A stretch of DNA of 10,159 bases from an uncultured Collinsella sp. (lineage in GTDB: Bacteria; Actinomycetota; Coriobacteriia; Coriobacteriales; Coriobacteriaceae). The stretch covers positions 1 through 10,159 of the forward strand of contig CAJLTA010000042.1 of assembly GCA_905209455.1 (NCBI GenBank). Reading direction: 5' to 3'. How positions within the stretch are numbered: the first letter of the stretch is position 1; every line of letters starts with the position of its first letter. Shown one piece after another: positions 1 through 6,766 of this stretch. The notes beneath the pieces were generated by a model. The model did not search any database and was not told the origin of the DNA. It worked only from the letters and a program-made list of their open reading frames with translations. The translations under genes were made by a program, and so were the position numbers.

Positions 1-48
1 ATGCAGCAGGGGCTCTCAATGTTTTTATGTCCTGCTCATATCGTCTGT

Positions 49-110
49 GCCGGCAGAAAGGGACTGTCCCCAAGTGCTGGGAGGAACCGTTTAGCGGCGC
101 AACTGCCGGC
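49..110. repeat. Foldable intergenic element with a GGGAC-T-GTCCC interrupted palindrome
   Basis: An 8-base arm GCCGGCAG (49-56) is matched perfectly by CTGCCGGC (103-110). Between them lie the interrupted palindrome GGGAC-T-GTCCC (60-70) and a possible 6-bp helix GTGCTG (74-79) with CGGCGC (95-100), which needs two G-U pairs. Together they could fold as a closed stem with two inner hairpins. From memory, short intergenic repeats carrying GGGACAGTCCC-like cores occur in many bacterial genomes, so a REP-like repeat is one reading; a 5' leader structure for the kinase gene downstream is another. I recognise no known riboswitch class. Only one copy is in the window, so repeat status cannot be shown here. 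Confidence 0.35.
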
Positions 111-167
111 TAGGCAGGCTGAGCTGGTATCCTTGTGCGGTAATGTCTCGATTCGTTAGGATTGCAT

Positions 168-2972
168 GTGAGAGCTTCCGCTGTCCTTCGTTCAGTTATA
201 TATCGCACCCTGGCCGTCGCGCTTGCCGCGCTCGCCGTACTGAGCACCATCATGCCCGCCCCCGCCTTTGCCGCCGGCTCCGATCAACAGGTCAAAACGG
301 TCCGCGTTGGTTGGCTCGTCAGCAACGAGGGCTTCCAGGACGGCACCCCCGGCGAGCGTCTCTCGGGATGGGGTTACGAGTACCTCCAGACCCTGTCGTA
401 CTACACGTCCGGCTGGCGGTACGAATACGTCTCCGGCACCTTCACCGAGCTTATGGACATGCTCGAGGCAGGCGAGATCGACCTCATGCCCAACATCTCC
501 TACTCCGAGGAACGTGCCCAAAAGCTGCTCTTTTCCTCGAACCCCGAGGGCACCGAGCGCTACTACATCTACGCCAGGCCCGACCGTGACGACCTTGCAA
601 AGGGTGACCCTCAAGCACTCCAGGGTCTCACTATCGGTTGCAACCCCGACGTCATGCAAACCTTCGTTGGCCAGCAATGGCTCGCCAGCGAAGGAATCGC
701 CTGCACATACAAGGAGTATGACGGAGGATCCGATCTCTTTGACGCGCTCGCAAACGACGAAGTCGATGCCGTCATCATGAACGACACAATCTCGTCGCCC
801 AATGCCTCCCCCATGTTCTACATTGGTTCGAACGACTACTACTTTGCCGTTCCCAAAAGCCGCCCCGACCTGATGGACGACATCAATGCTGCCATGACGG
901 CAATCGCCCGCGTCAACCCACGCTATAACGACGAAGTAAAATCTCACTACTCGACCCAAAACAGCGGCTCATCATCGCTCAACGGACCCGAACGTTCCTG
1001 GCTCAAAGCAAATGACAACACCATCACGCTCGGCTACATTACGGGCAAACTCCCCTACTGCAACGAGAACGAAGACGGCGAAATGGAAGGCTCGCTCGCA
1101 TCGCTTGCGACGACGCTACACGATAAATTTGGCATTACGGTCAAAACCGTCGCCTTTGATAGCTACAAGATGATGTCAAAGGCCCTGTCAAAGGAAAGCA
1201 TAGACGTTGCGCTGCCGGTATACCGAGATTACTGGTTTGCCGAGCAAACAGGCGTTGTGCAGTCGGTATCGTTGGGAACCATATCCCTCACCGCTATCCA
1301 CACCGGCAGCAACCTGAACAAAAACCTTCAGAACATCGCCTGTACCAAATCATCGTTTGTCAACAAAAATGCGCTTGAAAGTCTGTTCCCCACAGCGACC
1401 GTAACCGAATACCAATCCGACGATGAAGCGTTCGACGCCCTCAGGAAGGGAACGGCGCACTGCATCGTCGCTCCCAGTTCACGCGTAAAAACCATCGGTG
1501 ACCGTTACGATCTCGAGGACTGCGAGACGACCGAGCTCCCTGATACCTGTGAGCTCTCGTGCTGGATTTCGCGCGGAAAACCCGAGCTGTTGGGAATCAT
1601 CAACAAGGGCATCATCAATGCCGGAGAATCGCTCTCCGCAAGCAATTTCTCCTCCACGTCGTACACGGCCCAGGAATCCAACACGCTTCAATTCCTTTAT
1701 CGCAACCGCACCGCCATTGCAGCTACCCTCATCGGTATGTTGTCGGTCGGCATCGTCCTGCTCATCTGGGCGCTCATGCGCGCTCGAACCGAGCGCAAAA
1801 AAGCCGATGCTGCCAACGCCGCTAAGACGGCATTCCTCACGCGCATGAGCCACGACATCCGTACGCCGCTCAACGGTATCCTGGGCCTTATCGAGATCGA
1901 GGAATTGAAGGAAGGCGATATGCAAGTCGCCCGCGAGAGCCGTGCCAAGGCGCGCGTTGCCGCCAATCACCTGCTCTCGCTGATCAACGACATCCTCGAG
2001 ATGGGCAAAATCGAAGACCGCAAGCTAACACTGGAGCATGCGCCTTTTAACCTCAAAGAGCTCTGTGACGATACGCTAGTGCTGTGCAAGCTCCGCGCGT
2101 CCAGTAACGGCATCACAATGCAGGACAATAGTCTGCCGTACGCCACGGGGCCATACATGATCGGCAGTCCCACCCATATCCGACAGATCATGATCAACCT
2201 GTTAGACAACAGCATTAAGTACAACAAGCACGGCGGCTCCGTCACCTTTGGCTCAAAGACCAAGCCACTCGATAACGGGCGCGCGCTCTTTTGCTTTAGC
2301 GTTTCGGATACCGGCATTGGCATGGCTCCCGAGTTTTTAAAGCATATCTATGAGCCGTTTGCCCAAGAAGGTGACGATGCGCGCAGCAAGTTCCAAGGAA
2401 CCGGCATGGGCATGCCAATCGTCAAGTCGCTTATTGAACTGATGGGCGGCACCATCGAAATCACCAGCGAACTCCATGTGGGCACCACGTTCTACGTGGA
2501 AATTCCGCTCGATATCGACAAGAACCCCCGGGTGCGGACGGATACGGTCGAGAAGGCGCTCGACTGCTCGCTTGCCAACATGAACGTGCTGCTCGCCGAA
2601 GACAACGAATTGAATGCCGAGATTGCCCAGGCGCTGCTAGAATCCGAGGGCGTCGTGGTCACCCGCGCCGTCAACGGCAACGAAGTCGTCGATCTGTACC
2701 TGTCTCATCCCGCCGGCAGCTTCGATGCGATCCTGATGGACATTATGATGCCGGACATGGACGGTTACGAGGCAACCCGCGCGATTCGTCTGAGCGAGAA
2801 GGTCGATGCAGCCGATATCCCCATCATCGCGCTCACCGCCAATGCCTTTGCCGAAGACGCCAAGGCGGCACACGACGCCGGCATGAACGCCCATCTGTCC
2901 AAACCGCTCGACTTTAACAAGCTCAAAAACATACTCGCCCGCATCAAGAAAAACGGATCCGTTTCGCTATAG
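168..2972 (+). CDS. Hybrid sensor histidine kinase with two fused solute-binding domains
   Basis: Membrane-bound hybrid kinase of about 934 residues, BvgS/EvgS-like in plan. A signal peptide (residues 1-35, ending AFA) is followed by two tandem SBP_bac_3-type domains (about 42-265 and 283-490). The first has the GYEYLQ...GW.YEYV and GEIDLMP...SEER pattern typical of sensor-linked binding domains. One membrane helix lies at about 515-537. The cytoplasmic part has a HisKA domain (SHDIRTPLNG, phospho-accepting His562), an HATPase (N box Asn677/Asn681, DTGIGM at 714, GTGMGM at 744) and a receiver domain (acidic Asp812, phospho-Asp858 in LMDIMMPDMDG, Lys912). There is no HPt domain and no DNA-binding domain. 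I prefer GTG at 168, because AGGA at 158-161 sits 6 bases upstream; a TTG at 162 in the same frame would overlap that site. Likely ligands are amino acids or similar small solutes, but this is family knowledge and the specificity is unknown. Confidence 0.93.
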   Translation: MRASAVLRSVIYRTLAVALAALAVLSTIMPAPAFAAGSDQQVKTVRVGWLVSNEGFQDGTPGERLSGWGYEYLQTLSYYTSGWRYEYVSGTFTELMDMLEAGEIDLMPNISYSEERAQKLLFSSNPEGTERYYIYARPDRDDLAKGDPQALQGLTIGCNPDVMQTFVGQQWLASEGIACTYKEYDGGSDLFDALANDEVDAVIMNDTISSPNASPMFYIGSNDYYFAVPKSRPDLMDDINAAMTAIARVNPRYNDEVKSHYSTQNSGSSSLNGPERSWLKANDNTITLGYITGKLPYCNENEDGEMEGSLASLATTLHDKFGITVKTVAFDSYKMMSKALSKESIDVALPVYRDYWFAEQTGVVQSVSLGTISLTAIHTGSNLNKNLQNIACTKSSFVNKNALESLFPTATVTEYQSDDEAFDALRKGTAHCIVAPSSRVKTIGDRYDLEDCETTELPDTCELSCWISRGKPELLGIINKGIINAGESLSASNFSSTSYTAQESNTLQFLYRNRTAIAATLIGMLSVGIVLLIWALMRARTERKKADAANAAKTAFLTRMSHDIRTPLNGILGLIEIEELKEGDMQVARESRAKARVAANHLLSLINDILEMGKIEDRKLTLEHAPFNLKELCDDTLVLCKLRASSNGITMQDNSLPYATGPYMIGSPTHIRQIMINLLDNSIKYNKHGGSVTFGSKTKPLDNGRALFCFSVSDTGIGMAPEFLKHIYEPFAQEGDDARSKFQGTGMGMPIVKSLIELMGGTIEITSELHVGTTFYVEIPLDIDKNPRVRTDTVEKALDCSLANMNVLLAEDNELNAEIAQALLESEGVVVTRAVNGNEVVDLYLSHPAGSFDAILMDIMMPDMDGYEATRAIRLSEKVDAADIPIIALTANAFAEDAKAAHDAGMNAHLSKPLDFNKLKNILARIKKNGSVSL

Positions 2973-3014
2973 TTTGTGCTCAACCACCACGCACGACCAG
3001 AAAGGAAGCCAACG

Positions 3015-3494
3015 ATGTTTAGGCCCTTACGTCGAAAGAAACGCGCCATCACCGACGAGGAAGCGCGCGAACTGCTCGCTACCTGCAAGCGCGGCGTCTT
3101 TGCCGTCAACGGCGACGACGGCTACCCGTACGCCATTCCCGTCAACTACTTCTTTGACACCGAGCACGACAAGATTTATTTCCATGGCGCCAAAGCTGGC
3201 CACAAGGTCGACGCACTCAAGCGCGATGACAAGGTCTGCTTTACCGTTTACGGCAACGAGTGGTACCAGGACGGTGACTGGGCTCCCTACGTTATGAGTA
3301 CCGTGGTCTTTGGCCGCTGTCGCCTGGCGAATGACACCCCCGCGTTTATCGAAGACAAAGTCCGCCAGCTCGCCCTTAAGTACTACCCTTCCGCCGAGGA
3401 AGTCGAAGAGGAAATCGCCAAAGACATCAAGGGCGTCCAGCTCTACGAGATTACGATCGAGCATCTCTGCGGTAAGCAGATTCAGGAAAAGTAA
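3015..3494 (+). CDS. PNPOx-like flavin-binding split-barrel protein (NimA-type)
   Basis: Small cytoplasmic protein of 159 residues. The N-terminal pattern (ITDEEARELL, then GVFAVNGDDGYPYAIPVNYFF and KIYFHGAKAGHK) is characteristic of the pyridoxamine-5'-phosphate oxidase-like / nitroimidazole-resistance (NimA) family, in which related proteins bind FMN or another flavin cofactor as dimers. The Ala-Gly-His-Lys segment at about 55-60 is the usual cofactor-contacting stretch. Full length for this family, with no sign of damage. ATG 3015 is chosen because AAAGGAAG (3001-3008) lies just upstream; an in-frame GTG at 2976 has no such site. It starts 42 bases after the kinase stop on the same strand and runs into the shared terminator at 3522, so co-transcription with the kinase is possible. 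The substrate is unknown; nitroreduction is only a family-level suggestion. Confidence 0.88.
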   Translation: MFRPLRRKKRAITDEEARELLATCKRGVFAVNGDDGYPYAIPVNYFFDTEHDKIYFHGAKAGHKVDALKRDDKVCFTVYGNEWYQDGDWAPYVMSTVVFGRCRLANDTPAFIEDKVRQLALKYYPSAEEVEEEIAKDIKGVQLYEITIEHLCGKQIQEK

Positions 3495-3521
3495 GCCCCT
3501 CAGCAGGCCTCATCAATAACA

Positions 3522-3561
3522 ATATGGCCCGGTTCCAACCCACCTTGGAACCGGGCCATAT
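3522..3561. terminator. Bidirectional intrinsic terminator, perfect 17-bp stem
   Basis: The left arm 3522-3538 and right arm 3545-3561 are exact reverse complements, with a 6-base loop CCCACC on the plus strand. The stem core is GGCCCGGTTCC and its ends are ATAT, so each side gives A on the near flank and U on the far flank when transcribed from either direction. It lies between the stops of two convergent genes, at 3494 (+) and 3564 (-), and only two bases separate the right arm from the minus-strand stop codon. The U tracts are short, so termination would depend mainly on the very stable stem. Confidence 0.9.
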
Positions 3562-3563
3562 GC

Positions 3564-5756
3564 TTATGAAGCGTCGGCGGCTATGTGCGCTAGCGCCTCG
3601 ACGAGCTCTTGCGAGCTCACAGGCTTGCTCAGGTGCGCGTTCATGCCCGCCTCGCGCGAAAGCCTGCGGTCGTCGGCAAAGGCATTGGCACTCACGGCGA
3701 TAATCGGCGTGGTCGCGGCATCCTCGCGATCGAGTGCTCGAATTCGACGCGTGGCCTCAAGGCCATCGATACCGGGCATCATGATGTCCATCAACACCAC
3801 GTCGCACTCGTGCGGTGCGCTCGCGGCAAACGCCTCAACGGCAGACTCGCCATCCTTAGCATGCGTCACGACGGCACCGGCACGGCTGAGCGTAAACTGC
3901 GCGATCTCGGCATTCAGATCGTTATCCTCTACGAGCAAAACGCGCAAGCCCTGAAGCGCATCGCCATCGCCCGCATCCGCGCGAACTGCCCGAGGAATCT
4001 CGGAACGCTTGCATTTCTCGAGCGGCAGGCGAATGGTAAACGTCGTCCCCTGCCCCAAGACACTCGTAAAGCTCATGGTTCCGCCCATAAGCTCGACCAA
4101 CTGTTTTGCGATAGGCGCGCCCAGGCCAGTTCCCGATGAAGCGCCTTCCACCTGTTGCTCCTCGCGGCAAAACGGCTCGTAGAGGTGCTGTTGGAACTCC
4201 TCGCTCATGCCAATACCGTTGTCGGCGATCGTGTATTCATAGACGGGGACGCCATCCGCTGGCTCCACCTCGCGGCACACCAGGCGAACATAGCCGCCCT
4301 GGCGGTTGTACTTGACGGCATTGCCGGCAATATTGAGCAACAAGCGCTTGAGGTGCGTCACGCTCACCCGAGCATAGGGATGATTAAGGGTCTGCTGGTC
4401 GCAGATAATTGTCACCAGACGCTCCTCGGCCTGGCGCTCCATAATATCGCGCACTTCACAGTTGAGGGCCACCAAATTTATGGGTACGAGGTTCAGGTCG
4501 ATCTGTCCGCTCTCCAGGCGGCTCATATCGAGTGCCTCGTTGGCAAGGTCGAGCAGCAGTCCCGATGCCGTCCAGATCTTTGAGCGGCACTCGGTCTGCT
4601 TTTGCAGATCGTCCGCATTGGCATCGCCAACCTCGACCATGCCGCGAATGCCGTTGATGGGCGTGCGCAGATCGTGGCTCATGCGACGCAGAAACTCCGT
4701 CTTTGCCGAGTTGGCAGACGAGGCCTCACGCGCCGCCTTTGCCAGCTTGTCGCCATAGTCGCGCTCCTGCTGCAGCAAGTCCGTCAAACGTCGACGATCA
4801 GCGCGGCGACGCACCGTCACAACAACGGCTATAACACCGCCGTAGAGCACCAGCACGCCGGCGGCAACAGCCGCGGCGACCTCAAAGTAGCGCTGCGCCG
4901 AGGCATAGGTGTACACATAGAATTTGTGCGCTTTTCCAAATGTGCCCAAATACCACTCGCCGTCGGCGTTAACCAATCTGACCTTACCAGCCAGGCATCG
5001 ATCCTTAATACCGTCGACAATGAAGACATCCGTCGCAGGCAGATCGAACACGCCCAATACGGTGGGTTCAACGGCATTGGTCGCAACGACCTTGCCGTCG
5101 CTTTCGATCACAATATTGCCGCTATCGATGGTTTCATAGCCATCAAGCAAGCTCTGCAGTTTGAGCGTATTGCTTGCAACTGCCCTCGCGCTCTGATGCC
5201 TTACTGCGACAACGATGCCCTCGTCATCCTGCCGGGTTACGCAGCCAATGTCTGCGACCGAATCATCCGAAAGCGTAATGCGGGCGGTATAGGACTTAAG
5301 CGGATGGGCTGCCACCTCCAGCACGGGTGCTTCCTTGAGATACGTAGCGAGCGACTCGTAGCCCACGCCATCCGTCGAGGACTCGGACACCAAATTGCCT
5401 GATGCGTCCGTCACGATCAGCGCGCTCACGTTGAACTGGTCGGCGTATTGCTCCAGCATGGCGTTATCCACTGAACCGTCGCGCTCCATATCGCGGGCAG
5501 CCTCTCCGGCGATCTCCATAACGCGAATCAGGTTTTTGGTCGTATAGGCGCTGTTGAATGCATCGTAGGAAAGGCTCTGCGTCGCCACGTAATCGACAAC
5601 GTCGGCAAAGCGCTGCTCGGCTTGGGCCGTCGTGTAACCGTAGCTCATCATGCCGGCAACAACCGAGAGCGCTATCCCCAGCAGAGCGACAAGGAGCCAT
5701 GCCCCTGCCGAACGATTGCCCCGCTCCTGAGCAGCGTGGTCGGGCGCATCGATCAT
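3564..5756 (-). CDS. Hybrid sensor histidine kinase with a periplasmic Cache-like domain
   Basis: Membrane hybrid kinase of 730 residues. TM1 is at about 19-38 and TM2 at about 291-315 (followed by VRRRADRRR). They bracket a roughly 245-residue extracytoplasmic region with PAS/Cache-like elements (ALIVTDASGNLVSESS at about 110-125; GNIVIESDGKVVATN further on), most likely a double Cache fold. A short linker helix leads to HisKA (SHDLRTPING, His361), HATPase (Asn479 in GNAVKYN, Asp512 in ADNGIGM, then GTGLGAPIAKQL) and a receiver domain (Asp611, phospho-Asp657 in LMDIMMPGIDG, Lys711). No HPt and no output domain. Its ATG overlaps the stop of the upstream lipoprotein gene by 4 bases (ATGA), so translation is probably coupled and the two products are expected in fixed ratio. 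The receiver resembles that of the kinase at 168-2972 (both have EDN.LNAEIAQ and GMNAHLSKP), so the two are likely paralogues. Confidence 0.93.
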   Translation of the reverse strand: MIDAPDHAAQERGNRSAGAWLLVALLGIALSVVAGMMSYGYTTAQAEQRFADVVDYVATQSLSYDAFNSAYTTKNLIRVMEIAGEAARDMERDGSVDNAMLEQYADQFNVSALIVTDASGNLVSESSTDGVGYESLATYLKEAPVLEVAAHPLKSYTARITLSDDSVADIGCVTRQDDEGIVVAVRHQSARAVASNTLKLQSLLDGYETIDSGNIVIESDGKVVATNAVEPTVLGVFDLPATDVFIVDGIKDRCLAGKVRLVNADGEWYLGTFGKAHKFYVYTYASAQRYFEVAAAVAAGVLVLYGGVIAVVVTVRRRADRRRLTDLLQQERDYGDKLAKAAREASSANSAKTEFLRRMSHDLRTPINGIRGMVEVGDANADDLQKQTECRSKIWTASGLLLDLANEALDMSRLESGQIDLNLVPINLVALNCEVRDIMERQAEERLVTIICDQQTLNHPYARVSVTHLKRLLLNIAGNAVKYNRQGGYVRLVCREVEPADGVPVYEYTIADNGIGMSEEFQQHLYEPFCREEQQVEGASSGTGLGAPIAKQLVELMGGTMSFTSVLGQGTTFTIRLPLEKCKRSEIPRAVRADAGDGDALQGLRVLLVEDNDLNAEIAQFTLSRAGAVVTHAKDGESAVEAFAASAPHECDVVLMDIMMPGIDGLEATRRIRALDREDAATTPIIAVSANAFADDRRLSREAGMNAHLSKPVSSQELVEALAHIAADAS

Positions 5757-6622
5757 GACAGGCCCTCCATATTCAAAAATGGCGAAGGGTCATCGAAGTA
5801 CTTTGACACCAGGCGTTCCATGGTGCCATCGGCAAGCATTTCTTGGTAGGCATGAGTGAGCTTGACGTCGATGCCACGCGTATCGTTGATATCGAAAGCG
5901 GTGCCCAAACCGACCTCTAGCAGCGGCTCATCCAAAATGCGATATGTCACACCATAGTCTTTTTCGTAGGTGAGGAACGAGGACTCATGCGCGGCGATAG
6001 CGTCGACCAGGCCCTCGACGAGCGCCGGGTTCAGGTATGAACCGTCCGAAAAGCTGTAGAGTTCCTTGATCTGCGGAACGTTTTCATTTATGCGATTGAG
6101 CAAAATGTCCTCGGGCTTGGTGGTGGACTGAACCGCCACGATCTTATCCTCAAGATCGGCAAGCGTGTAGATATCGCTCTGGGGATCGACCGCGACCACC
6201 TGGCGGCTCGCAAGGTACGGGCCGGCCCAACGATATTCGTTTTCGCGACCCGTCATACTAAAGCTGCCCATGACACAATCGAGTTCGCCGCTCGCCAGCA
6301 GCTCCTTCTTCTTTTCCCAGTCGATCAGCTGGTATTTTGGCTTGTAACCAATGCGAGCCAAAGCCTCGGTCAATATCTCGACATCCAGGCCAACGATATC
6401 GCCGTACTCGTCGGTATACACAAACGGTGGATAGAGGTCGCTTCCGACGTTGAGCGTCTTAAGGTCGTCGTCTTTGACTTGCGAGGCGTCCAGACCTTCT
6501 AATGCAGACGTCGAGGCTCCGTCATTCGACCCGGAGCAGCCAGCTATCGCTACGACAAAGACGCTCGCCACTGCAAGCGCAACAAACAACGAAATGGCAA
6601 CCGAGCGACGGGATCTTTTCAT
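5753..6622 (-). CDS. Amino-acid-type solute-binding lipoprotein, sensor partner
   Basis: Extracytoplasmic solute-binding protein of 289 residues in the SBP_bac_3 family. It begins with a positively charged n-region (MKRSRRS), a hydrophobic stretch and a lipobox IAGC, giving lipidated Cys29. The mature protein has the family hallmarks: LNVGSDLYPPFVY at the start of lobe 1, GDIVGLDVEILTEAL, GELDCVMGSFSMTGRE, and a lobe-2 segment beginning DLEDKIVAVQ. Full length, no damage seen. Start: GGAG (complement of 6627-6630) sits 4 bases before the ATG at 6622. It overlaps the hybrid kinase gene by 4 bp, and no permease or ATPase gene is nearby. That suggests it presents a ligand to the kinase rather than feeding a transporter. 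It could still serve a transporter encoded elsewhere. Ligand identity cannot be read from the sequence. Confidence 0.92.
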   Translation of the reverse strand: MKRSRRSVAISLFVALAVASVFVVAIAGCSGSNDGASTSALEGLDASQVKDDDLKTLNVGSDLYPPFVYTDEYGDIVGLDVEILTEALARIGYKPKYQLIDWEKKKELLASGELDCVMGSFSMTGRENEYRWAGPYLASRQVVAVDPQSDIYTLADLEDKIVAVQSTTKPEDILLNRINENVPQIKELYSFSDGSYLNPALVEGLVDAIAAHESSFLTYEKDYGVTYRILDEPLLEVGLGTAFDINDTRGIDVKLTHAYQEMLADGTMERLVSKYFDDPSPFLNMEGLS

Positions 6623-6664
6623 CGAGCTCCATACGATCCTGTTTACAGACTTAAATGGTTAAAG

Positions 6665-6673
6665 ATAATAGCA
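6665..6673 (-). promoter_or_regulatory. Candidate extended -10 promoter for the lipoprotein-kinase operon
   Basis: On the minus strand the sequence reads TGCTATTAT, an extended -10 (TG-N-TATNAT, one mismatch to TATAAT), 42 bases upstream of the lipoprotein ATG. No good -35 hexamer lies at the usual distance, which is tolerable for an extended -10. It overlaps the U-rich tail of the upstream gene's terminator, so A/T richness alone could produce this match. Confidence 0.45.
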
Positions 6674-6721
6674 AACAAAACCACACGAGTGCCCAATTGT
6701 TACAGGCGCTTTACCGTGTGG
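6674..6721 (-). terminator. Intrinsic terminator of the C-S lyase gene
   Basis: CCACACG (6681-6687) pairs with CGTGTGG (6715-6721). Inside, AGTGCC (6688-6693) pairs with GGCGCT (6705-6710), with one G-U pair and a 4-base bulge TTAC. Read on the minus strand the stem is followed at once by TTTTGTTTGC, a U-rich tract, as expected for a rho-independent terminator. It sits 46 bases past the stop of the gene ending at 6767. Confidence 0.7.
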
Positions 6722-6766
6722 GACCTTCCAGCCGACTTGGCAGAAGGCCCCGCATGCAGTGCTCAC

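Noticed and set aside
1..159. Open frame from base 1 to a TAG at 157-159 (52 codons beginning with ATG)
   Set aside because: No ribosome site is visible, the composition is Cys/Arg/Ser-rich without a recognisable motif, and it runs through the palindromic element. It could be the tail of something outside the window, but nothing supports that.
162..167. TTG at 162 as start of the first kinase
   Set aside because: The AGGA that should serve as ribosome site abuts this codon, leaving no spacing; GTG at 168 has normal spacing.
49..167. Known riboswitch upstream of the first kinase
   Set aside because: I compared it by eye with the TPP, cobalamin, FMN, THF and ZTP conserved cores and found no match.
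192..959. 255-residue minus-strand open frame opposite the first kinase
   Set aside because: Gly/Val-rich mirror translation of the solute-binding domain; no motif and no promoter evidence.
2976..3014. GTG start at 2976 for the PNPOx-like protein
   Set aside because: The ATG at 3015 has a strong ribosome site just ahead, and the 13 extra residues do not belong to the family fold.
4602..5402. 266-residue plus-strand open frame opposite the second kinase
   Set aside because: Shadow of a confidently identified kinase gene in a GC-rich genome, with no recognisable motifs.
3564..6622. ABC amino-acid uptake operon reading of the lipoprotein locus
   Set aside because: No permease or ATPase gene adjoins; the gene overlapping the lipoprotein is a kinase.
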